Part shown: positions 55,146 through 64,000 of the stretch, piece after piece
Numbering within the stretch: position 1 is the first letter of the stretch
How the letters are laid out: each line of letters starts with the position of its first letter
Source of the DNA: Diphasiastrum complanatum
Lineage: Eukaryota > Streptophyta > Lycopodiopsida > Lycopodiales > Lycopodiaceae
Reading direction: 5' to 3'
DNA: 64,000 nucleotides
Assembly (NCBI GenBank): GCA_029204225.1
Contig: CM055095.1
Coordinates: forward strand, 58,550,865-58,614,864
The notes under the pieces: generated by a model
Seen by the model: the letters and a program-made list of their open reading frames with translations, nothing else
Databases searched by the model: none
Told to the model about the DNA's origin: nothing
Program-made: the position numbers and the translations under genes

Positions 55146-55440
55146 TACCACGTTATCTAGGTTCTAGACTATCTCATGGCCCCAGGTTCATACTCGATCA
55201 GCTGCATATTTCTTCACACCTGCGAGACCAGACGGTTCCAGGGTATTCCGAGAGAGGAGAGGAACTGTCTGTTATGTTCTTTACATGAGGTGGAGTCTGA
55301 GGAGCACTTAATCTTCGAATGCGCTACCTATTATGAGATCAGGGGGAGATATCATTGCTTTCTCCAAGACATGCCTGTTACACTGCACACTCAGTACCAC
55401 AGCTCCAGATCACATCATTCTTCTTAAGGAGGAGACCTAG
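55146..55440 (+). pseudogene. LINE ORF2 C-terminal zinc-finger end (zf-RVT type)
   Basis: It reads LHTCETRRFQGIPREERNC, then CLLCSLHEVESEEHLIFEC and ATYYEIRGRYHCFL. The C-x2-C...H...C pattern after an RxxxGIPREER stretch is the zinc-binding end of LINE reverse transcriptases. It is the likely partner of the endonuclease at 52574-53596, with RT lost where the gypsy fragment inserted. Confidence 0.7.
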
Positions 55441-56934
55441 GACAAATACAGAGTGCACTAATACTAATACCAGTGATGATGACGATGACGGTGATGATAT
55501 GCCTGCACATGCACCTACACAAAGATTTGAGACAATGCATTAGACAATCATGTTGCGGCCCAAGCTATTGACCTACCATGGGGAGACGCACATCTCATCA
55601 ACAGTCTTCCAAATGATGCCAACAACACACCCCTGCTCTAGTTTTCGTAGCAGCTCACATTACATCGTTTCTCATTCCCAGCAGAGCATGATGATGACAC
55701 TATGCTTTGTTTTTTTTAGACTATCAACTGTGTTGCACATGTTTTTGTACATTACATTTTACATTTCAGAGCATAGTTTAGTTCAGTTTGGTTACTTACT
55801 TAGTAGTTTATCTACATGTACTTTCTTTACTGTTTTTGGAGACATTTTATGCACTCCCATTGATATACTTGACATGTCCCTGCCTTTTGGCATGGAAAAG
55901 ACGTTAATAAAGCTTTCTAAGACTCATGGCCTTCCATCACGTGATTAAATTCCTCTAGTTAGTAAACCTCATCCTTGTGAATTGAGATTGGTTAATTATA
56001 AGATAAGTATGGCAGGTGCTCAAGTTTTCTTTGTATTATGGAGGCACCTCCACAAGCAAAATCTTCATGTACATTGAGAAGGAGGATTTTCGTGAGTCTT
56101 TTCACCATAACTCATGTGGACTATGATCAGACCTTTTTGCTTGATCAAATTAACTATTCTTTCAATCTACTCCCTCAATCATCTAAAATAAGGTTTCTAT
56201 GACTTTGAGATTCAAATGACAACAACCAAATGTTGTAGGTCTACTAGAGGATGGGCTAGACCTTGAGTTAGGTTCATATAGAAACCTGGTTATGATCATG
56301 CCAAACTACATTCTCTATGTTGTTGCATCCCAAAACTCTTGACAATACTTGTCCTAGGACTTTTGGGGGTCAACCATTCTAGATTTTCAGGGTACTAGCG
56401 CCTCAAGTAGCATATGTTACCCAACATCTATCCACTCTTTTAAAAAGCATTTCAAATTTCTGAAGCCATTTTAATTGTGGAATGCGGAATCCAACAGTGC
56501 AAAGTAACACTGGGGAGTGGTGGGTGTTAGTACACCATGCCAGCCCATTCTCAACCTTTTTACCGATATAGATGTGTTTCTAGTCATTCTTATTGGTTGC
56601 ATGGGATGAAGTGTAACATGACAAATGCACAATTATAAGCTCCCATTTGTGGGTGCTTGATCTTGCTATTCACAGATATGTGCATCGTAAAAAGGTAGCT
56701 TAATTCCCATATAGATATTGAGGTTTCTTTTTGGCATGCATGAATTGCCCCCAAGTCCCCGATGTTTCTCTTATGCTTGGTTATCATGATACAGGTTAAT
56801 TGGGTATCTAGACCTTGAGGATTGTGACCTTTTTCTCAGCACTGTATGTTTGTGCAGGTTAATGCTAGCTGAAGAAAACTTGAACTCCTATACCCAAGTT
56901 GAGGCACGGAGAGGCCTCTGCTACATTGGGAAGC
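55441..56934. other. Intergenic region upstream of delta-tubulin
   Basis: The first part may be the LINE 3' tail (GATGATGACGATGACG stretch at 55476). From about 55950 to 56934 I see no gene; the promoter and 5' UTR of delta-tubulin must lie here, but no TATA box or start site is obvious. Confidence 0.5.
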
Positions 56935-58889
56935 ATGGGGGTGGTGGTAGTGCAACTTGGTCAAGGTGGTAATCAGCAAGGTTTTTCGTTCTTTAATGCG
57001 ATGGCTAACTCTGCTCCATTTGGTGGCCCTCTGGAAATTTTTTTCCATGAAGGTCCAAGCAACACCCGCACGGCACGGTGTGTATTGATAGATATGGAAC
57101 CAAAGGTTAGTCAAATTTTGTAATGTGTATGAACTATGCATCTGTTATGTCCCAAATGTGTATCAATGCTTGTTAATAGGGTTAGTTGCTAGGTGGTGGC
57201 AGATGTGATGAATGCCGCAAATGCAAGCAAAATCTGGAGTTATGGAAGACATTATTTCACCAGGAACAGTGGCTCTGGAAACAATTGGGCTCAAGGATTT
57301 TATAGTCATGGACCTGCATGTAGGGTGTCTCTTCTTGAGTTGATTCGCTTGGAGGTACATATTTCATTTGATGTCGTCACGTCAAAAGTTTCAGACTTCC
57401 AAGATCAAATTAAAGAGAATGAAATTGGTGTCACTGAGCTTAACTTTCAAGAAAGAACATAGATGGTACATGCCTTACCCCACCCACTAGGAGTGAGCAT
57501 CATGTAGGTAGCAATAGTTCAATTGCAGGGTGAGGTACGTTCTGTGTGGTTGTCTACTTTCTGATTTTGTGCGCTTTGCAGGTGGAGGCCTGTGACCAAT
57601 TTTGTGGTTTCTTATTGATGCAAAGCATGGCTGGTGGTACTGGTGCTGGTTTGGGTCTGTTTTGGTACTGATTCCTAGTTTAAGCTCTGAAGTGAGATAG
57701 AATCCTGTGGAAATGCTTAAACTTTTCAGAAGCATAGTGCAGAACTATTTACTGCTTGCTTTGATTCTAGGGGCGTATCTTTTGGAGGCCTTAAGAGATG
57801 AATACCCGGCAGCTTGTGTTATGAGTTATTGCATTTGGCCATTTGAAACCGGTGAGGTAGTAGTGCAGAATTACAATGTGCTTCTTACTCTCTCTCATTT
57901 GCACAACCATGCTGATGGTATAATTGCTGTTAAAAATGATGCCCTCAGTAGCATCTGTAAAAGGTCGCTAGCAATAGAAAAACCTTCTTTCACTGATATG
58001 AACAAAGTTGGAGCACAATCTCTTGCATCGATCCTTCTACCTGCCTATTGGAGACCTGTTCATACTGGGAAAGGATGCAGCTCTGCAACTCAGTTGAAGT
58101 CTGGGTCAAGTACAGGCTGGTCTGGTTCTGGAGCTGGTCTTTCTGTTCGGCAACTTTCAGACTTGGTTCTAAACCTTTGTGCACATCCAGGATATCGGAT
58201 GCTTGCACTGCACTCAACCCCTCAGGCAGGCCTCTTTCCCACTTCTGGAAGATACTATTTTAGTGAAGCTATTTACACATGTATAAGGATTAACATTTGG
58301 TTTCATGAAGAATTGGTAGATTGGCTTCTAGCAACTTTGCGTGTATTGGAGCTCATAAGTTTTTTGGCAGATTCATGCAGAAACGCTAGACTTTACGACA
58401 CTCACATGGGGGTCTCAGCTGAAGCACCTAAAGCGGATGCTTACGATGCGGGAAAATGTGCTGGAAAAAGATTCTTCTCAAAATAAGGAAAGTACATCCA
58501 AATCTAAGAATACTCAAGGTCACACAGCAGTTGGCTCTAGATCAGTGGATCGTTCAGTTGCAAATCTTCTTGTTTTGAGAGGGTGGGGTAGTGAAACTGT
58601 CAATGTTGACATGTTTAATGACTTGCGCATGTATCCTTTGTGGTCTGTTGATCCTATTAAAGTTGCTGTTCATGAAGCAAGTTATGGAAATTTGGCAATG
58701 TCTGCTGGCTTACTTAGCAATAGCCAAGTAGCTATCCTTCCAGCATCTCGTGTGCTTTCTCGAGCCTATGCAATGTATTCTTCTCGAGCTTACATTCATC
58801 ATTATGCTGAACATGGTTTAGAGTACTCAGTATTTGATGCTGCCTTTGCAAGTGTAGAAGATATCTTAGCACGGTATCTAGCACTATAA
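56935..58889 (+). CDS. TUBD1: Delta-tubulin, five exons
   Basis: Predicted exons 56935-57105, 57193-57354, 57582-57654, 57771-58225 and 58371-58889 give 459 residues, the usual delta-tubulin length. The ATG at 56935 is chosen because the family starts M-x-V-V-x-V-Q-L-G-Q. Here MGVVVVQLGQGGNQQGF has Gly instead of the usual Cys in GQCGNQ. The GTP-binding tubulin signature AGGTGAGLG is at residues 128-136, followed by ALRDEYPAACVMSYCIWPF, GEVVVQNYNVLLTLSHLHNH and LRGWGSETVN. The C-terminus is YIHHYAEHGLEYSVFDAAFA. Introns 1-3 are GT-AG; intron 4 appears to be GC-AG (CAG|GCAGGC...TTTTGGCAG) in phase 0. Delta-tubulin acts in centrioles and basal bodies, in triplet microtubules (Chlamydomonas UNI3), so in plants it should serve motile sperm. 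No stop or frame break is seen. Confidence 0.9.
58226..58370 (+). other. Delta-tubulin intron 4, predicted GC-AG
   Basis: No GT donor gives an in-frame join without adding residues foreign to the family. CAG|GCAGGC at 58225/58226 joined to GGCAG|ATTCATG at 58370/58371 gives STPQ-IHAETLDFTTLTW, which matches the family order. The alternative GT donor at about 58318 would leave an intron of only about 55 bases and 31 extra residues. Confidence 0.6.
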
Positions 58890-61147
58890 TAGGTAAAGAA
58901 ATGTCAAAATAATAGATTTCTTTCTATATTGCCAATACTGTACATTTTTATCTGGAATTCTGAGATGATCTTGGCTTTGGTTAAGTACATCAACATATGT
59001 CATAGACTCCTCACTCATCTATGCATATTGGTAAACGTGCTTCCAATGCTTTCTTGATAAAACTGCTACAAGCCGATGGTGGTTGACAACTTAAATAGCT
59101 TGTAGGCTGGAAGCAACGTTTTTCTAGCAATTTGTTGCATTCATTCTATCAATATTTTGGTTATTTGAATGCCATGATGATAGCTACAGGGAACTTTTCT
59201 GCCATAGCTGAGTTTGACCAATGGGGAAGTCTATGCAATAGAATTCTAGAGAACTGCCTTGTGAAATGAATAATAGCTGATCAACTTGCATGTCTATAGT
59301 TCTAAGGCTTTAGAGGGGAAGATCAATTTTTTTTTCTTTCTCTAGTTCTTGTGTGCAAGGACTAAAAAGCAAAACTTGATGCCTGGTTAATACAAAGAGA
59401 CTTGAAGGAGCTCACCCCTTTGGTGTCTATGCTTGAAATAGAACGTTTACGCAATGGTCAAGGGCAATTAAAAGTGTCCTAATTTGACGTGAGAGAATTT
59501 ACATGTTTTAAGTATCCAATAGCACATAATACTTGTGAAAAATTGGAGCAGTGGACACATATTTTAGCAGTGTTGCTTTTTGATGCAATTAGAAAACCCT
59601 AGAGCTTGCACTTGGCAATATTACTAGCCTTCCTCTATCAAATGGGGGCAATAAATTGGTTATGGCTTTGCTCGTTAGTGCGAGCCCTCATCATGGCCTT
59701 CGCCTCTGATAGAAACCCAACAGGATCTTCTTTAAATTGTATCAGGAAAATGCTAAGAAGTTTTTCTTCTTGACGTATAGTGATACAGTACATCTTTTTG
59801 GTTATTCAATGAAGGTTACAAATAGAGACTTGAATTTTTTTTTGCTGGGTTGCATGTTTGTTAACAAGCATTTTATAGCAAACGAAAGAGCCAGCTAGTT
59901 TCTTACTTGATGTTTTAAGCTAGTTTGGTTATACATTCAAGTGTAAGAACGAAACTGGCTGGAAACCTCCCTTTAAAATTACCGAGCTATGCTGACAAGG
60001 GATTGGTCCAAAACACCTATCAGGCCTTGCTGTCATAATCTTGTTCGCACCTCAAATTTTATCCAACGGCTTGTGGTGTATTATGGGTTAATGTGTTTAC
60101 TTTCTCTACAGAAACATTAACTTTTCACGTTGGACAAGTTACTAGTAGTGGATACCTTTAAGTTGTACATCTTAGTATGACAACAAACAATACAAACATT
60201 GTTGTGCACAAGATCATCAGTCATACATAGGATCTCTGTAGATCATTCATAGAACACTTATGTTGTCAAAATATATTTTCATTAGAGAGGACCATACACC
60301 CGTATGCCATACCTTTACATAATTGTTCCTATTCTATCAAGATCATGCAACATCATGTAGACATGCTCATGATGTACCATAATCATTGAAGTACATGTAC
60401 TCAAGGCACGTCATACTATCAAACATATATGTATGCTACATAAGCATATAGTCGACAAGTTCTTTTAGCCTCAAATCTAAAAAACATGGTGCTTTGGACA
60501 AATCTCTAAGACACATTCTCCAAAAGTTTTGTGGCCCTAAGGGTGTTCTAATTCCAACACACATGAATCCATAAGTATTAGGTATTCTCACCAAGTTGGA
60601 CAAACATTCAATGTCTCTCTTGGACAAAATCAATGGATTTGGGAGCTAGTCAATAGATATCCTTATTAAACTTCCACTAGATGCATGGAAAAAGTCTTGG
60701 ACCACACTCATGGTTGCTCTCTACCTCCTCTCTTGCATGGGTAATAAGGCGTGCGTTGTTAGTAAATAATGCTAAACCAACTCCTATTTGGAAGCCTAAG
60801 AACTCCAAGGCAATGCCTATATCAGGCCTTTGATCAATGGTAGGGTGGAATAAACATACACATATGCTACCAAAGCCCCATCATACCAATAACCATGTGC
60901 TCGAAGCAATCTCATACATGCATATCAGTGAATACTTTGTCCACAAAGCGTGAATCCACTTGTAGAATATTTTGAAGTCTAACCTAATAGGGATGATATC
61001 TTGCTTGTAGTACTCTAGAGGTTACAAGTCAACCAAAATGAAAAGGATATGATCAAAGATGTATCTAACCTTGACACAAATCTACTTGGCCCAAGGAGGA
61101 TGTGCACATAAGAAATATAACAAATGTGAGGCGATCAAGGCATATGG
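58890..61147. other. Intergenic, no gene supported
   Basis: 2.2 kb downstream of delta-tubulin. An AATAATAGA near 58908 could help 3' end formation. Short frames such as 60436-60633 (-) show no motif. I see no LTR, tRNA or repeat array. Confidence 0.5.
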
Positions 61148-62238
61148 GTGGCACATATCCATCTACTTGAAAGCAGGGATTTGGAAACCTTTAGCTATAG
61201 ACAAAAAACCATACCTCTCACAAAGGTAAGCTTTAAAAAGCTGGTAGCTCATACTTCTTCAGACAAAGCTTATAAGTTGTGTGATCTCGCGACATCGAAG
61301 ATATTCACCAGAAACAGATGTTATCTTTATCGAGGATCAGTTTATCGATCTCAAGGACAAGGGTATATCTTTGACAGTTGAACTATTATATGCTCTTGTT
61401 TTAGATATGACTATTCTTATCGAAGGTCCGAATACGCCAACTATAGATAGCCAGCTTACTAATAGCAGATTATTAGCAACATAGCCAAGGATAGGATTAT
61501 CAGCCTCTGTCACCTCCCAGAAGATCGACAAGAGATCGCAAAAATGCAAGTAAGCCCACTCACCGATGGACCCAAGACTTAGATTGTCGAAGGAAAAATG
61601 TCCTCAAACAAAAGAAGAGGAGGAGCAGATGCGAGAGTACCCATTCGATAATAGGTTCTCTCATGTATGCAATGATATGTATCAGACCAAACATAGCCGA
61701 TGGACCAATGCATTTGTTATGGAGCAGTCAACAACGACAAACTCAATAATTCAGTGGTTATTTAGATGTAAGTTGGGCTGGAGGCGTAGACACTTGTAAA
61801 TCCACATTTGGATTTACATTCTTCCTCAACAATGGTCTAATCTCATGGAACAGGCGCAAGCAAACCTCAATAGCTCTATCTTCTACAAAATTAGAGTGTA
61901 TCGCTACCTCTCAAGCTACAAAGGAAGCAATGTGATTGATAAATCTACTATCAGATGTTTGTCTGAAATATTATGCTATGACAATTGTCTTATGTGATAA
62001 TCAAAGTGCTATTGCTTTATTGGCCAACTCTAGATTTCATTCTAGGAGTAAGCAATTTGAAATGAAATATCTTTATGTTAGAAGCAAAGTTCTCAACAAG
62101 GAAGTAAGCTTGGAGTACTATCGAACACAAGACATGATGATAGATATTCTCACTAAGGCGTTGCCCTTGGATGCACACAAGATTTTGTACGAAGCTAAGT
62201 TTAAAGGTCAAGACATTCATGGATTTAGATTAAGGGGG
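61148..62238 (+). pseudogene. Ty1/copia integrase end and RNase H remnant
   Basis: It starts in the integrase C-terminal segment (SDKAYKLCDLATSKIFTRNR). A jump to GSLMYAMICIRPNIADG and CKSTFGFTFFLNNGLISW is followed by RNase H (SIALSSTKLECIATSQATKE, LCDNQSAIALLANSRFHSRS, DILTKALPLDAHK) to about 62262. RT is almost wholly missing. At least four frame changes or stops occur between 61380 and 61936. The purine tract AAGGGGGCG precedes the LTR. Confidence 0.75.
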
Positions 62239-62240
62239 CG

Positions 62241-62930
62241 TGTTGGATTATTATCCTTATAATTTGATTATTTTTCTATATCCATTCATTTATCCAGTTT
62301 TTACATATTTATTTGTGTCATCACACAATTTGCAAAAATACATGGGAATTGCCAACAGGTGGGTCGACAACGACAACGACAATTATCGAGCGACTATCTA
62401 AGTGTTGACAAATATTTTTCAAAGGTTAACATATCATGTTACCACTTGTTATGAAGCTAATGACTTGATCTAACCATTGTTAGCAAGTAATTATCGCGTA
62501 ACTTGACTAGATAAATCACAATGCAATATGGCTAAGTGCCAATTACGATCAACGACCAAACAACTGTCTTGAATCGTCATTTGGATAAGCCCTTGCGACA
62601 TTCCTAACTAGTATAAATAGTTGATCATTTTCTCAAGCTAAGTACTTGGATTCAAGTCAAATAGTCAATTGATCATAGGGTATTGCTAAAGGGTTGCTAA
62701 TTAGAAGAAGCATATCAGTCGGAGATGATCAATGATTAAAAGTTACTTTTGAGTATGCGGTTGAATTCACTATTATCTTGTGCCCACTATTCATCTAATT
62801 TGTACATGCTACTTACTGAATTCAATCCTAGAAAATGAATGTATGTTTCTCTAATCTACTGTAAGCTGACTACATTCTCTTATAGTTTTGTTTGAGCCAT
62901 CGAACGCTTTCACACGACAATATTATATCA
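62241..62930 (+). repeat. 3' LTR of the right-hand copia
   Basis: It starts TGTTGGATTATTATCC straight after the purine tract. The end at TATTATATCA (62930) is chosen because it mirrors the start; it is not confirmed by a second copy or a target duplication. Confidence 0.55.
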
Positions 62931-64000
62931 GTTTATGTTTGTTCACAAATCAATTTCAAAGATTATGATGATTTCAAAGTTAGAATAAACTAGAATCAAA
63001 TGTGACTCTTGTCATGATAATATGGTTCGAATTTGATAGGCGTAGTCATGCATTGAAGAGATGATCATTCTGTAGAGCCGAATAGTTGCATCTATCGAAT
63101 GTTGTTTTCTCTATTTGGCATTCTTTTTCTTTCTCCAACATAAATGACATTGATGCTAAAAGAAGCTGCAAGGATCCAAGATCCAACATGACTAATTAAG
63201 GCTAGTTACAATACTTCACTAGAAAAAACATCTACTTTTTGAATGTAAAAAAAAGAATTTGGGTCATCAGTGCTCTTCTTATAAGAGAGAGAGACAATCT
63301 TGTGGAGGAGCAATTTTTGGAGCAAGAGGAGTAATGGGAGGGGCAATTTTTTGAAATGGAGAAATGATGAGAGCACAAGCAGGAACACTCGACTATGGGG
63401 TCGGGCCCATGCATCTTAACAACATTACGGGGCCTAAAACTGCTGTTAACTCGGTTGTGCCATTTATATCTACCCATGAATTTTTTGTGGAAGCATCGCC
63501 ACGTAACACGTGACAATATTACCTTTTTTGGTCCCATAAGTAGCATGCCACATTTTTCCTGATTATGTGTGTGTGTGTGTGTGTGTGTGTGATCTCGTAC
63601 ATCAACAACTATACATACATTTGAGGCTTTGTGATTTTTGGCTCATGAAAAGAATTTTAAGCTTCTCAAAATTTGCTAGACATTTGCCACAAGGTGAATG
63701 GTGATTGGGTTGATCTCAAAAGTGGAGAGAAGTACCTTCGAGGTCGAAAGGGAGCAAGGGGGATGAAAGAGGATGAAAGGAGCGTAGCAAGAGAAAGGGA
63801 TGGAGAAGGGGACTTCCACTTGGACTCCATGCTTGAAAAGCAACTTGTTTAGCCCTTCTTGCTAGGGGGAGTAAGTGCTAGGTCCCATCCAATTCTTCTC
63901 TCAAGTGCCTTGGAGGGGGGTTAAGTGCCAAGGCATGAAGCACTTAGCCCCCTGCTCATCTCAAACCACCCTAGTAATAATGTACGCTTTATTATTTGTT
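62931..64000. other. Intergenic, no gene supported
   Basis: No coding sequence, LTR or RNA gene is recognisable. A TG microsatellite lies at 63566-63591, and a purine-rich stretch (GGAGAGAAG..., GGATGAAAGAGGATGAAAGG) at about 63720-63830. Confidence 0.45.
63566..63591. repeat. (TG)13 microsatellite
   Basis: An uninterrupted run of TG dinucleotides. Confidence 0.95.

Noticed and set aside
56899-58889. First reading of the tubulin-like gene as Misato/DML1
   Set aside because: The order of blocks, the GQGGNQ start, the length of 459 residues and the C-terminal LRG...YIHHYA region fit delta-tubulin, not Misato.

Overview
This is nuclear DNA from a large, repeat-rich land-plant genome. The whole window has one apparently intact protein-coding gene: a five-exon delta-tubulin gene at 56935-58889 (+). 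Delta-tubulin is tied to triplet-microtubule basal bodies. It is kept in plants with swimming sperm (bryophytes, lycophytes, ferns, cycads, Ginkgo) and is not expected in flowering plants or conifers. I therefore infer a seed-free vascular plant, a bryophyte, or a cycad or Ginkgo, but the sequence alone does not say which.

Most of the rest is nested and decayed LTR retrotransposons. Left part (3.3-11.2 kb): fragments of several Ty1/copia elements facing each other, with two LTRs of one family in opposite orientation (3339-4066 and 8803-9365). Central nest (11.6-31.5 kb): a Ty3/gypsy element G1 was split by a second gypsy element T (11887-29783, matched LTRs, GGCA(T) target duplication, tRNA-Asp-type primer site). 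T contains a minus-strand copia fragment B, and B was split by a third element, copia A (17736-23454, CTTAT duplications). Right nest (40.8-50.9 kb): copia H contains copia N (41704-48470, GATCC duplications), and N contains a gag-less chromodomain gypsy element M (41789-46607). Further right are a LINE broken by a gypsy fragment (52.6-55.4 kb), the delta-tubulin gene, and a copia 3' end (61.1-62.9 kb).

The most unusual object is at 35031-36998 (-). It is a spliced gene or pseudogene for a tyrosine recombinase of the Crypton/DUF3504 type. Core-binding-domain signatures, the first catalytic Arg, the Arg of the HxxR box, the GH motif and the final Tyr can all be recognised in order, and an exact GT-AG intron joins the two halves of the catalytic domain in frame. 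It carries lesions (two frame breaks and one stop). It lies between short inverted and direct repeats and a G-run hairpin. Cryptons are known mainly from fungi, oomycetes, diatoms and animals, so a land-plant copy deserves attention.

Other patterns worth a look: a recurring CCTTCGCC-type motif in both untranslated ends of element T, an extra ORF after its pol, loss of the RT YxDD block in three copia copies, copia A LTRs that do not start with TG and end with CA, a predicted GC-AG intron in delta-tubulin, and a 5S-rRNA-promoter-like stretch near 38.75 kb. I found no tRNA genes, rRNA genes or CRISPR arrays. Only delta-tubulin, and possibly the recombinase and the two unrecognised remnants at the left, look like non-LTR-element genes.
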